Numbered from the stretch's first letter, positions 52,391 to 62,689 are shown. The stretch is DNA of 64,000 bases from Betaproteobacteria bacterium (GCA_947479645.1 CANKAJ010000001.1:139537-203536), one strand, 5' to 3'. The notes: generated by a model not told the origin, from the letters alone. Numbers and translations: made by a program.

Positions 52391-52807
52391 TTAGCGGCAG
52401 GTAGCTGGCATGTACTTGCCAGGTGTACCGGCGCAAGACCAGGTGATTGTGCCGGTCGAAGTGTTTGCTGTCGGTGTTACGGTCAGTGTAACGGCCTGAC
52501 CTGTCGAGGTGCTGGCGGTGCTACCCGTGACAACGACCAAACCAGCGTCGCTGACATCAGCCGTGGCAATCTTGCCCACCACGTTGATGGTCACGCCTAC
52601 CCCCATGGAAGCGGTGGCGGAAGGATCGGCTTGCAGCTTTTCAGCAATCGCAGTACGAGCACTGGACGCAGCAAGAATCAGTTCCGATACCTTGGCACGA
52701 ACCGTGTAGTCCTGATATGCCGGCAGCGCAACTGCTGCCAGAATGCCGATAATCGCAACGACGATCATCAACTCGATCAGGGTAAAGCCCTTCTGGATTG
52801 TTCTCAA
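52391..52807 (-). CDS. pilA: Type IV major pilin
   Basis: [57 protein letters not shown]...[16 protein letters not shown] start after caggag RBS. Confidence 0.9.
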   Translation of the reverse strand: MRTIQKGFTLIELMIVVAIIGILAAVALPAYQDYTVRAKVSELILAASSARTAIAEKLQADPSATASMGVGVTINVVGKIATADVSDAGLVVVTGSTASTSTGQAVTLTVTPTANTSTGTITWSCAGTPGKYMPATCR

Positions 52808-53041
52808 ATAATTCTCCTGAATGTTATCGGCACCAGATGGAGTCGATATAGGAGAGGAACGCAAGCTACATGCCTAAAATCCGCTTTGGGCACAAATATT
52901 TAATAAACAGTCAATACAGCAACTTGAGATGTGAATGCCCTTTCCTTGTCGGGAACACAACCGATATCCGGACGAATTAAAGGCACATAGTGACGCAATT
53001 GTGCCCTCTGCCCCGTCCGCGCATAATCGTACAAACTGCCC

Positions 53042-55486
53042 TCAAGGCTGGCTGACTTCGGCCACTTCCAACGCCAGTTCCAGGGCCTGATCCACGTTTT
53101 CCAGCCAGTAAAAAGCCATCGACTCACGTGCTTCAGCCGGAATTTCCTCGTAATCACGCTTGTTTCTGGCCGGTAGCAGGACCCGCTTGATTCCGGCGCG
53201 CATGGCCGCCAGAACCTTTTCCTTGATGCCACCAACTGGCAACACCAGACCGCGCAAGCTGATTTCCCCGGTCATGGCGGTGTCACTGCGCAACGGGCGA
53301 TCAGCGAACAATGACGCCAGCGAGTTGAACATCGCCACCCCGGCACTGGGTCCATCCTTGGGGATGGCGCCCGCTGGCACGTGCACGTGAACGTCGCTCT
53401 TCTCGAACAATGCCGAATCGATGCCCAGGCTGGCGGCATGCGACTTCACCAGAGTCAGCGCCGCCTGCGCTGACTCCTTCATCACATCTCCCAACTGTCC
53501 GGTCAGGATCAGTCTTCCGCTGCCCGGCGTGCGACTGGCCTCGATGAACAGGATATCTCCGCCGACCGGCGTCCAGGCGAGTCCGGTCGCCACACCAGCC
53601 ATTCCGGCGCGCAGAGCCACATCGCTTTCAAATTTGACCGGCCCGAGAATGGCGGCAAGGTCACCCACGTCGATACTGATGCGCTGTATTCCGCCTTCAG
53701 ACTCATTAAGGGCCGTCTCGTCTGCACCTTCTGCAATGCGCACTGCCACATTTCTAGCCACCGAACCAACAGTGCGCTCCAGACTGCGCACACCGGCCTC
53801 GCGTGTGTAATCGGCGATGATGGACGCCAGCGCTGCATCGGTGAGTTCGAACTGCTCAGGCTTCAGGCCATTCTCTACCAGTTGCCGGCGCACCAGATAG
53901 CGACGAGCGATCTGGCGCTTTTCCTCCTGCGTATAACCGGGGAGCTGCAATATCTCCATGCGGTCGCGCAGCGGACCCGGAATGGTGTCAAGCACGTTGG
54001 CCGTGGCAATGAACAGCACCTTGGACAGGTCATAAGGGACCGCGAGATAGTTATCGCAAAAGCTGTTGTTCTGCGCCGGATCCAGCACTTCGAGCATTGC
54101 CGAGGACGGATCTCCATGCATGCTGGTGCCGAGCTTGTCGATTTCATCCAGCATCATGACGCTGCCCCGTGTCCCGGCCTTTTTCAATGACTGAATGATG
54201 GTACCGGGCAGCGCACCCACATAGGTGCGCCTGTGGCCGCGAATTTCCGCCTCGTCATGTACGCCACCCAGCGCCACGCGCACGAACTTGCGTCCCAGTG
54301 CCCGTGCAATCGACTGCCCAAGCGAAGTCTTGCCCACGCCGGGGGGGCCGACCAGACACAAGATCGGGCCGTGACCGGTCGGGTTGAGTTTTCGCACCGC
54401 CAGAAACTCCAGCACGCGTTTCTTCACCTTGTCGAGGCCGAAATGATCCTCGTCGAGGATCCTGCGAGCCTCTGCGATATCGATACGATCGGTTTCTGGA
54501 TCCTTCCACGGCAGCTCGATCAACCAGTCAAGATAGGTACGGATCATGGAATGCTCACCCGAGGCCTCCGACATGCGTTCCAGGCGCTTCAACTCCTTCA
54601 GCGCCTGCTTCTCGACCTCTTCAGGCATGCCTGCCTCGGCAATCGCCTTGCGCAGATCTTCAATTTCAGCACTGCCGCCCTCTTCTTCACCGAGCTCCTT
54701 CTGGATGGAGCGCAGCTGTTCCTGCAACAGGTATTTGCGCTGCCGGTCGTCCATGCTGGTCTTGGTGCGCTGATCAATCTCGCGCGACAGCTTCATAACC
54801 TCGATGCGATGCGACAGCATGCGCAATACCGCGTCCACGCGCTCGCGTATCGGCACAATCTCAAGCACAACCTGCTTTTCGGCGGGTTTGGCGTCCATGA
54901 ACCCGGCAACGATATCGGCAAGTGAACCGGCCGAGGGCATGTTTTCAACGGTCGCCACCAGTTCCTGCGGTGTCTGCGGCAATAGTTCCAGCGCTTGCTT
55001 GGCGCGCTCCTTCAACTGCAGAAAGCTCGCTTCGACTTCGGTACCCGTTGCGTCAGGCTCTTCCAGACGCTCGATACGCGCAACCAGAAACGGATACCCC
55101 TGCAGAAATTCAATGATGCGAAAGCGCGCCTGCCCCTGACAGACGATATGGTGTGATCCATCCTGCGCCGTGATATAGCGAAGGATGCCTGCCACCGTGC
55201 CGTAGGCGTGCATGTCCTCTGCGGCGGGTGCTTTGACCTCGGCATTTTTCTGCAGCAGCAATCCGATCGGCCGCTCGGCCTTCAAGGCCGCCTGGGCACC
55301 GGCAATGGATTTTTCCCGTCCAATCGTGATTGGCAGGATCATGCCGGGGAACAGCACGGTGTTCCTGACCGGAATCAGTATGATCGCGTCCGCCGGAAGC
55401 GAAAGCGCTTCACCATCGGAACTGCGGACGATTGCGCCCGGCACCGCTTCCTGCTCAACAGGGTTGCTCTTGTCCAGATTCATCAT
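53042..55486 (-). CDS. lon: ATP-dependent endopeptidase Lon
   Basis: GPPGVGKTSLGQSIARALGRKFVRVALGGVHDEAEIRGHRRTYVGALPGTIIQ..., catalytic PKDGPSAG. Confidence 0.95.
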   Translation of the reverse strand: MMNLDKSNPVEQEAVPGAIVRSSDGEALSLPADAIILIPVRNTVLFPGMILPITIGREKSIAGAQAALKAERPIGLLLQKNAEVKAPAAEDMHAYGTVAGILRYITAQDGSHHIVCQGQARFRIIEFLQGYPFLVARIERLEEPDATGTEVEASFLQLKERAKQALELLPQTPQELVATVENMPSAGSLADIVAGFMDAKPAEKQVVLEIVPIRERVDAVLRMLSHRIEVMKLSREIDQRTKTSMDDRQRKYLLQEQLRSIQKELGEEEGGSAEIEDLRKAIAEAGMPEEVEKQALKELKRLERMSEASGEHSMIRTYLDWLIELPWKDPETDRIDIAEARRILDEDHFGLDKVKKRVLEFLAVRKLNPTGHGPILCLVGPPGVGKTSLGQSIARALGRKFVRVALGGVHDEAEIRGHRRTYVGALPGTIIQSLKKAGTRGSVMMLDEIDKLGTSMHGDPSSAMLEVLDPAQNNSFCDNYLAVPYDLSKVLFIATANVLDTIPGPLRDRMEILQLPGYTQEEKRQIARRYLVRRQLVENGLKPEQFELTDAALASIIADYTREAGVRSLERTVGSVARNVAVRIAEGADETALNESEGGIQRISIDVGDLAAILGPVKFESDVALRAGMAGVATGLAWTPVGGDILFIEASRTPGSGRLILTGQLGDVMKESAQAALTLVKSHAASLGIDSALFEKSDVHVHVPAGAIPKDGPSAGVAMFNSLASLFADRPLRSDTAMTGEISLRGLVLPVGGIKEKVLAAMRAGIKRVLLPARNKRDYEEIPAEARESMAFYWLENVDQALELALEVAEVSQP

Positions 55487-55488
55487 GA

Positions 55489-55884
55489 TTATCCTAATTG
55501 CCTCAATCCAATAACCAGGCAGCCGTTGTCAAACACGCGCTGCAACACCTGATACCTGCCCTCGGGCAGCCCGATACGCCGTTCAAACGGTCCATAGGGA
55601 ATTTCAAGCCGGTGAATCGCTGCGTCCTTTGCCACGCGTGGCAAAGGACGCTCACCACGCACCACCAGCGTTGTCCCGTCCATGACGACTTCAACGTGAT
55701 TCTCAGGAACACCCGGCACAGCAAGGAAAATCCACACGTCCTCCGCGCACTGATAAACATCCACTGGAGGCTCCCAGCGACTGCCTGGCGTCCCTCCCAC
55801 ACGAAAGAACTGGCGCTGCAGGCGCTCCGCACTCTGCAACAAATCCAGCGCCTCCGACCACATCCACGATTTTCCTGAACGCAT
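55489..55884 (-). CDS. Hsp20/alpha-crystallin family small heat-shock protein
   Basis: WEPPVDVYQCAEDVWIFLAVPGVPENHVEVVMDGTTLVVRGERPLPRVAKDAAIHRLEIPYGPFERRIGLPEG; start likely MRSGKSWMW; 2-nt spacing to lon. Confidence 0.9.
   Translation of the reverse strand: MRSGKSWMWSEALDLLQSAERLQRQFFRVGGTPGSRWEPPVDVYQCAEDVWIFLAVPGVPENHVEVVMDGTTLVVRGERPLPRVAKDAAIHRLEIPYGPFERRIGLPEGRYQVLQRVFDNGCLVIGLRQLG
55622..55651. repeat. Perfect 30-bp palindrome within the hsp20 ORF
   Basis: gcgtcctttgccacgcgtggcaaaggacgc equals its own reverse complement. Confidence 0.95.
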
Positions 55885-56090
55885 GCCTGATACCCTCCCG
55901 TCTGGACGACATGACTCTGTCCAATTCGCTATGCCTGCCCGAACCACCTGCAAACCAAGACTCGGCTTCTCGATTCATCCTAAATGAGGGCGAAAAGCTG
56001 CGGCACAAGCCAACAGCACAGTTCGCTTTAAAATCAATGCGTTAGGTAAGCACCGAATTAGTCGGCGCGCACTTTGTGTATCCCCCACTT

Positions 56091-56120
56091 TGGAGAAAGC
56101 ACTGTGTAGTGCTTTCTCCA
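56091..56120. promoter_or_regulatory. Strong intergenic hairpin (12-bp perfect stem, 6-nt loop)
   Basis: tggagaaagcac-tgtgta-gtgctttctcca, upstream of the HlyD-type gene. Confidence 0.7.
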
Positions 56121-56175
56121 TATTTAAGACTTGTGCAGTGTTTCCTTAGCGATTCCAGACAGGGTTCCAACCACA

Positions 56176-57216
56176 ATGCCCCCGCACATGCCCATTCGCT
56201 CCGCAAAATGCCTTACAAGCCGTGCACGTACACTCATGCCGACGGGGCTGTGCGCACTGGTGCTGGTCCTGAATGCTTGCTCCCGACCGCCTGAAACCAC
56301 CGGGCCGCTCCAGGGCTATGTTGAAGGTGAGTTTGCTCTGGTCGCCGCCCCGTCAGCAGGGACGCTGGCCAAGCTGAAAGTGCGTCGCGGCCAAGAGATT
56401 GATGCCGGTACCGAATTATTCCAGTTAGAGCGCACCAACGAAGAGGCCGCCGCCCGTGAAGCGAGCGAGCGCCTGCGCAGCAGCGAACAAAGACTGGCCA
56501 ATCTGCGCATCGGCAAGCGCCCCGCCGAATTGGAAGTCATTGCAGCGCAATCCGCCCAGGCCGCAGCATCCCGAAAACTGTCGGTGGCGCAACTGCAGCA
56601 ACAGGAAAAACTGTTTGCCGGCGGCTTCATCTCTCAGGCCGCCCTGGATCAGGCGCACGCCAATTACGAGCGTGATATGGCGAAACTGAGCGAGTCCGAT
56701 GCCCAGGGTCGAGTCGCACGACTGCCTCTGGGGCGCGATGCGGAAATTCGTGCCGCCGAAGCTGAAGTCGCCACGGCGCGCGCCGCCCTCGCCCAGAACG
56801 AATGGCGCCTTAATCAGCGCGGCGCTTCGGCACCCGCCAAGGCCCTGGTTCAGGACACGTATTTTGTGGAGGGTGAATGGGTTCCACCCGGCAGGCCAGT
56901 GGTCAGCCTGCTGCCGCATGGCAATGTCAAGGTTCGCGTCTTTGTTCCGGAGCAGCGACTGGGCGCAATCAAGCAAGGCGACCGCGTCAGCATTACCTGC
57001 GACGGCTGTGGTGCCGCTGTCCCGGCAACAATCACCTTTATTTCTGCTCTGGCGGAATTCACGCCCCCCGTCATTTTCAGCAAGGAGTCACGCGCCAAAC
57101 TGGTCTACATGGTGGAGGCAAGATCAACCCCGGAAGATGCACGCAAACTGCGGCCCGGGCAGCCCGTCGACGTTGTGTTCCATCCTGCGGCGTCGACCGC
57201 GACCGCCGCTCCCTGA
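56176..57216 (+). CDS. HlyD-family periplasmic adaptor (predicted lipoprotein)
   Basis: LVLNACSRPPETTGPLQGYVEGEFALVAAPSAGTLAKLKVRRGQEIDAGTELFQLE; long coiled-coil hairpin region. Confidence 0.9.
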   Translation: MPPHMPIRSAKCLTSRARTLMPTGLCALVLVLNACSRPPETTGPLQGYVEGEFALVAAPSAGTLAKLKVRRGQEIDAGTELFQLERTNEEAAAREASERLRSSEQRLANLRIGKRPAELEVIAAQSAQAAASRKLSVAQLQQQEKLFAGGFISQAALDQAHANYERDMAKLSESDAQGRVARLPLGRDAEIRAAEAEVATARAALAQNEWRLNQRGASAPAKALVQDTYFVEGEWVPPGRPVVSLLPHGNVKVRVFVPEQRLGAIKQGDRVSITCDGCGAAVPATITFISALAEFTPPVIFSKESRAKLVYMVEARSTPEDARKLRPGQPVDVVFHPAASTATAAP

Positions 57217-57226
57217 GCAACGCCTC

Positions 57227-58213
57227 ATGACCGCAGTCGTTGCCGCTCCACCCGACACCAACCCCGATGGAACCGGTGGCAGTGCCGGCCAGCCGCCGCT
57301 GGTCATCGACGTTCACGGTCTCAATAAGCATTTTGGCGACAAGCACGTTGTGCGCGATTTTTCGCTGCAGGTCCGCCGCGGCGAAATTTATGGATTTCTC
57401 GGCCCCAATGGCAGCGGCAAGACCACCTCCATCCGCATGTTGTGCGGACTGCTGACGCCGGACTCGGGTAGCGGCACCTGTCTTGGCCATGATGTGATTC
57501 GCGACACTGCTGCAATCAAGCGTGAAATAGGCTACATGACGCAGCGCTTTTCGTTGTGGGAAGACCTCACTATTCGCGAAAACCTGGACTTCGTCGCACG
57601 CATGTACAGCATGCCTGAGCGCGCCGCCACGGTGCAGAGCGCCTTGACAGAACTGGGACTGGACTCTCGCCAGAACCAGTTGGCCGGTTCTCTGTCTGGC
57701 GGCTGGAAACAGCGCCTGGCCCTGGCTGCCTGCATGCTGCATAAACCGAAGCTGCTGCTGCTCGATGAACCGACCGCTGGCGTCGACCCGAAGGCACGCC
57801 GCGAATTCTGGGAGGAACTGCACGGCCTGGCGGAATCCGGTCTCTCAGTACTGGTATCAACACATTATATGGATGAAGCCGAGCGCTGCCATCGTCTTGC
57901 CTATCTGGCCTACGGGCGCCTGATGGCCACCGGCACGGTGGACGAAGTGATTCATGGCCAGCAACTCATCACCTACGCAGTCACCGGCCCTGACCTCAGC
58001 GCGTTGTCGCAGCGACTTCGCACGACACCCGGCGTGGGTCAGATAACACCATTTGGCAACACAATACACGTCACGGGCCGCAACGATGCCGCGCTGGTGG
58101 CCGCGCTCGCCGTTCTCGGTGGCGATAGTCGCTACCAGATCGAACGCATCGATGCCACGCTTGAAGATGTGTTCATCAGCCTGATGAACGATGCGACGGA
58201 CAATTTCCAGTGA
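57227..58213 (+). CDS. ABC transporter ATP-binding protein
   Basis: GFLGPNGSGKTTSIRMLCGLLTPDSG...LAGSLSGGWKQRLALAACMLHKPKLLLLDEPTAGVDPKARREFWEEL. Confidence 0.95.
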   Translation: MTAVVAAPPDTNPDGTGGSAGQPPLVIDVHGLNKHFGDKHVVRDFSLQVRRGEIYGFLGPNGSGKTTSIRMLCGLLTPDSGSGTCLGHDVIRDTAAIKREIGYMTQRFSLWEDLTIRENLDFVARMYSMPERAATVQSALTELGLDSRQNQLAGSLSGGWKQRLALAACMLHKPKLLLLDEPTAGVDPKARREFWEELHGLAESGLSVLVSTHYMDEAERCHRLAYLAYGRLMATGTVDEVIHGQQLITYAVTGPDLSALSQRLRTTPGVGQITPFGNTIHVTGRNDAALVAALAVLGGDSRYQIERIDATLEDVFISLMNDATDNFQ

Positions 58214-58214
58214 C

Positions 58215-59348
58215 ATGAACACCTTTTCCTTCACGCGCTGGTACGGCATCATCCTCAAGGAGTTCATCCAGTTGAAGCGCGACCGGCTGACCTTCGGCAT
58301 GATCATCGGCATTCCGGTCATGCAACTATTGTTGTTTGGCTTCGCCATCAACGCCGACCCGAAGAATCTGCCTGCCGCAGTGCTGTCGCAAGACAACAGC
58401 CCCTATGCGCGCAGCTTTGTGCGCGCCATGGAGAACAGCGGTTATTTTCGCGTGGTCCGCCAACTGGACAACGAGGCTCAGGCCAACGAACTGCTTGCCC
58501 ACGGTGACGTACAATTTGTCGCGACCATACCGGCCGATTTTTCGCGCAAACTGGCTCGTGGTGAACGGCCGCAGTTGCTGCTGGAAGCCGATGCCACCGA
58601 TCCGTCTGCCACCAACAATGCCATCGGCGCAATGCAGCAACTTGCAGCGACCGCGCTCATTCGCGACCTTGCCGGACCCTTGGCTGACCAGAATCCCGGT
58701 CCGCCACCAATCGACCTTCGTGTACACCGGCGCTACAACCCTGAAGGCATAACCGCCTACAACATCGTGCCAGGACTGCTCGGCACAATCTTGACGATGA
58801 CCATGGTACTGATGACCGGACTTGCCATGACCCGGGAACGCGAACGCGGCACCTTCGAGAACCTGCTGTCCACACCGGCGCGACCTTTCGAAGTCATGAC
58901 CGGCAAGATTGTGCCCTACATACTGATCGGGCTGATCCAGGTGACGCTCATCTTTCTGGCGGCACGATTTGTCTTTGGCGTGCCGATGAAGGGAAACCTC
59001 TTGCTGCTCTACAGCGTGGTGATTCTGTTCATTGCCGCCAATCTCACGCTGGGCATTACCTTTTCTTCGGTGGCCAGGAACCAGCTGCAGGCCATGCAGA
59101 TGACTTTCTTTTTCTTCCTCCCCTCCATCCTGCTCTCCGGATTCATGTTCCCGTTTCGCGGCATGCCCGAATGGGCGCAATGGCTGAGCAACCTGCTGCC
59201 ATTGACCCACTTCCTGCTGCTGGTGCGCGGCATCATGCTCAAGGGCAATGAACTGCACGAACTGTGGCCGCAAATCTGGCCCATCGTCGCCTTCATGCTC
59301 GCGGTGATCCTGATTGGACTGCGGTTTTACAAGCGCACGCTTGACTGA
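58215..59348 (+). CDS. ABC-2 type transporter permease
   Basis: WYGIILKEFIQLKRDRLTFGMIIGIPVMQLLLFGFAIN...ITAYNIVPGLLGTILTMTMVLMTGLAMTRERERGTFENLLSTPARPFEVMTGK. Confidence 0.94.
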   Translation: MNTFSFTRWYGIILKEFIQLKRDRLTFGMIIGIPVMQLLLFGFAINADPKNLPAAVLSQDNSPYARSFVRAMENSGYFRVVRQLDNEAQANELLAHGDVQFVATIPADFSRKLARGERPQLLLEADATDPSATNNAIGAMQQLAATALIRDLAGPLADQNPGPPPIDLRVHRRYNPEGITAYNIVPGLLGTILTMTMVLMTGLAMTRERERGTFENLLSTPARPFEVMTGKIVPYILIGLIQVTLIFLAARFVFGVPMKGNLLLLYSVVILFIAANLTLGITFSSVARNQLQAMQMTFFFFLPSILLSGFMFPFRGMPEWAQWLSNLLPLTHFLLLVRGIMLKGNELHELWPQIWPIVAFMLAVILIGLRFYKRTLD

Positions 59349-59486
59349 TTGAGCTAGTGAGGAAGTCAGGTAATATGTTATCAATTCCAAGAATATATCT
59401 ATTGCGAATAACATATTGCATAGTTATTGATATCACAAAATCATTTTTAATGAATCCATGCAGCCGATTGCCGGCCAAGGCAGCCG

Positions 59487-62021
59487 ATGTTTAGCCTCAT
59501 CAAGTCGCCCGGATTTCGATGCTTCACCGGATTTGGCGTCGTAATTGCCGTGCTATGGCTGTCCATCGTCCTGTCACTGCGGAACCTGGAATCCGATGCC
59601 ATCGACCGCGCGAATATTGCCGCCAGCAACCTCGCCCACAGTCTGGCCCAGGATGTCGCCTCAAACGTCTGGGCGATTGACTTCACATTGCGGCAATTTC
59701 GTGATGAGTGGGTACGCAATCGAAAATCCTTTGTCGAGCTCCTTGAAAGCGAGAGGAAATACCTCCTTGAGCGATCAATTGCGCAAATCGAAGTCACCGA
59801 TGCCAAAGGCAGGATCGTATTCGACAGCAGCCGGCTCAATGGGCCGCGTAATTACTTGTCCGGCGGCCGAAAAATTGAGCTGAACAAGGATCAGATGGCC
59901 GATGAGTTGTCTATCCGTGCGCCTGCACTCGGCCCCATCTGGAATCAATGGACAATCGGGTTTTCGCGTCCGATTCATGACAACCAGCGAAAGTTGACGG
60001 GTGTCATGATCGTTTCAGTACCGTCACCCTATATGCAGGACAGCTACGACAGTATCCGCTTGCCGGGAGGCGGCGACATTTCGCTGATCCGATCTGACGG
60101 ACAGGTCCTCGCCAGCACAACAGAGCATCTGATGCGCATGCTCGGAACGCCGCTCGTACCGGCACAGACCCCGGGCTTGAGACCGAACGACCCGATGTCC
60201 GGAATATCCCGCCGTATCAGCCCAATATCCAATACGGAGAGTCTGTTTGCCTACAGCAAGGTACGTGATTATCCGTTGATGCTGAATGTCCGACAGGACT
60301 TGAGCGCCGTTTTGGAACCCTACCATGTTCTGCGCAACAATCACTTTATAGGCGGTGCCGTGGCCACCGGCTTGCTGCTGGCGATTGCGCTACTGCTGTT
60401 TTTCCGGCAGCGCATCAGTGATACCAACGAACGCGAACGAACCCGGCTCTCGGCCGAATTGCGTGAAAGCGAGGAGAAATTCAGGCTGATCGCAGCGAAT
60501 ATTGATGACGTTATCTGGTCGTCAGACATTTCGATCAATACCAACTTTTATATCAGTCAGTCCTACGAGCGCATCTGGAAACGTTCGCGCGACAGCCTGC
60601 TGGAAAACCCCCGTTCCTTTATCGACCCCATCCATCCGGATGACCGCGAGCGTGTGCTGGCAGCGATGAGTGTACGAAGCAAGAAAAAGGGAATACCGTT
60701 CGATTACGAGTACAGGATAATTTTACCTGACGGATCCATACGCTGGATCTGGGATCGCGGTTTTCCTGTGAGAGATGAAACCGGCCACGTAGTACGGTAT
60801 GTCGGGGTCGCTCAGGACGTCACCAGACGCAGGCAGGCCATGGAAGAACTGGCACTCAGCGAAAAACGATTCCGCACCCTCGTCAATGCCTCCGCCACGG
60901 TCATCTATCAAACCGATGCGGCTGGCCTTCCCATTGGCGACTGCATCAGCTGGCGTCAGTTCACCGGCCAGACCGAGGAAGATGTGGCCGGCATGAAGTG
61001 GATCAAGGCCATACATCCGGACGATCGCGCAACGATGGAAAGCACGCTTTCCGCGGCGCTCATTGACAAGATGCCGTACGAGACGGAGGTTCGCCTGAGG
61101 CGCTCCGATGGCGAGTGGCGCCACATGCGTGTTCGTGGTGTCCCGGTTTTTTATTCAGGCAACGAAATCCGGGAATGGATCTGCGCCTACGAAGACATCA
61201 CCAAAGGGAAGTTGATCGAAGAAGAAATCCACCAACTCAATCGCGAACTGGAACAGCGCGTCGATGACCGTGCTGCAGAACTGACGGCCACCGTCAGCGC
61301 ACTTCGGATGCAAGTCGAAGAACGGCGCCTCGCCGAAGCCAAGGCGCTGACGCTCGCCGAGCGCTTGGGGGGCGTGACGCGGCGCCTTGGTCAAGCCCAG
61401 GAAGATGAGCGACGGCGATTGGCGGTGGAACTTCACGACGGCGTGTGCTCAAACCTGACCGCCATCGGCCTCAACCTCGAACACCTGAAGAGGCAACTGA
61501 CGAAAATCAATCTGGCGGAAATTGAAAACCGCCTGGTCAATGTCGTTTCGATGATTGACGAGGCCAAGGCCAATGCAACTGACATCAGCGTCGACCTTCG
61601 TCCGCTGCTTCGCGACAACAGGGATCTGCGCTCAGCCCTGGAGGATTATGGGCGGAAGTTCTGGCATAACACAGGCATAACCGTTGAATTCAAGGGACAG
61701 GGAAGTGATACCGGTTTGCAGGGAGAAGCGAAAATCGCGCTATTCAGGATTGCCCAGGAGGCGCTCACGAACTGCGCCAAACATGCCAAAGGCAAGACGA
61801 TCATCATTGAACTCAGCATGGGCGCTGCCGGCCTGTGCTTGAGCATATGCGATGACGGCGCTGGATTCGATCTGGCCAAAGTCAGCACCGGAAAATCCGG
61901 CATGGGACTGCTCTCGATGCAGGAACGCGCAGAGTCTATTGGTGGCGTCCTGCATGTTGAATCAATGATTGGCGGCGGCACACGGGTTACCGTAACAATC
62001 GGCGCCGCTCAGAGCGCCTAG
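59487..62021 (+). CDS. PAS-domain sensor histidine kinase (HisKA_3 / NarX-like)
   Basis: N-terminal TM and extracytoplasmic sensor region, second TM near AVATGLLLAIALLLFF, two PAS/PAC regions, ERRRLAVELHDGVCSNLTAIGLNLEHLKRQL (HisKA_3), GAGFDL...GMGLLSMQERAESIGG (HATPase). Confidence 0.93.
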   Translation: MFSLIKSPGFRCFTGFGVVIAVLWLSIVLSLRNLESDAIDRANIAASNLAHSLAQDVASNVWAIDFTLRQFRDEWVRNRKSFVELLESERKYLLERSIAQIEVTDAKGRIVFDSSRLNGPRNYLSGGRKIELNKDQMADELSIRAPALGPIWNQWTIGFSRPIHDNQRKLTGVMIVSVPSPYMQDSYDSIRLPGGGDISLIRSDGQVLASTTEHLMRMLGTPLVPAQTPGLRPNDPMSGISRRISPISNTESLFAYSKVRDYPLMLNVRQDLSAVLEPYHVLRNNHFIGGAVATGLLLAIALLLFFRQRISDTNERERTRLSAELRESEEKFRLIAANIDDVIWSSDISINTNFYISQSYERIWKRSRDSLLENPRSFIDPIHPDDRERVLAAMSVRSKKKGIPFDYEYRIILPDGSIRWIWDRGFPVRDETGHVVRYVGVAQDVTRRRQAMEELALSEKRFRTLVNASATVIYQTDAAGLPIGDCISWRQFTGQTEEDVAGMKWIKAIHPDDRATMESTLSAALIDKMPYETEVRLRRSDGEWRHMRVRGVPVFYSGNEIREWICAYEDITKGKLIEEEIHQLNRELEQRVDDRAAELTATVSALRMQVEERRLAEAKALTLAERLGGVTRRLGQAQEDERRRLAVELHDGVCSNLTAIGLNLEHLKRQLTKINLAEIENRLVNVVSMIDEAKANATDISVDLRPLLRDNRDLRSALEDYGRKFWHNTGITVEFKGQGSDTGLQGEAKIALFRIAQEALTNCAKHAKGKTIIIELSMGAAGLCLSICDDGAGFDLAKVSTGKSGMGLLSMQERAESIGGVLHVESMIGGGTRVTVTIGAAQSA

Positions 62022-62689
62022 CTCGAAAGATTCGCGAGCGGCATCTTTCGCCGGCTTGCCTCAATTACCACCTGCGCCCGGCTGTTGACATTAAGCACCC
62101 GAAATATTGCGTTGACATGCGTTTTGACCGTGCCCTCGGCGAGCCCCAGTTCCAGGCAAATCTGTTTGTTCGTCATGCCACGCAGCAGACAATTGAGCAC
62201 ATCCGACTGCCTTGGAGACAGTCCGGCGACCGCCCCCCCGGGGGACTGGCGTTGCTCAATATTCTGCGTTGGGTCGCCGTTCGCCCCCACCAGGATAGTG
62301 CTTGGCAGCGCGATATTGCCGTTCAGCGCATGCCCCAGGAATTCCGAAAGCAATGTCGTGGGGGAAGACTTGCAGATGTATCCTGCGGCACCACGCTCGA
62401 GCGCATCCACTATGGTGGTGCGAGTTTCATCCGAAGACAGCATCACCACCACCAGTTTCGGATACTGCGCCTTCATCTGATCCAGCAGATCCAGCCCATT
62501 TCGATCCGGCAGGTGAACATCAAGCAGCACCATGTCAATATCCGGTTGCTGTTCAAGCATGGTCAGGGCTTCCATTCCATTCCTGGCCTCCACGGTATGG
62601 ATGCCGGTGCTGATTTCATGCGCCATATGAACCAGGGCGTCGCGAATCAGTCCATGGTCATCGCATATAAGAAGTTTCGTACATTTCAT
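62018..62689 (-). CDS. NarL/FixJ-family response regulator
   Basis: LLICDDHGLIRDALVHMAHE...VLLDVHLPDRNGLDLLDQMK...GLSPRQSDVLNCLLRGMTNKQICLELGLAEGTVKTHVNAIFRVLNVNSRAQVVIEA. Confidence 0.95.
   Translation of the reverse strand: MKCTKLLICDDHGLIRDALVHMAHEISTGIHTVEARNGMEALTMLEQQPDIDMVLLDVHLPDRNGLDLLDQMKAQYPKLVVVMLSSDETRTTIVDALERGAAGYICKSSPTTLLSEFLGHALNGNIALPSTILVGANGDPTQNIEQRQSPGGAVAGLSPRQSDVLNCLLRGMTNKQICLELGLAEGTVKTHVNAIFRVLNVNSRAQVVIEASRRKMPLANLSS

Noticed and set aside
58326-59414. 362-aa minus-strand ORF
   Set aside because: Antisense to the ABC-2 permease, very His/Gln-rich, no domain; shadow ORF.
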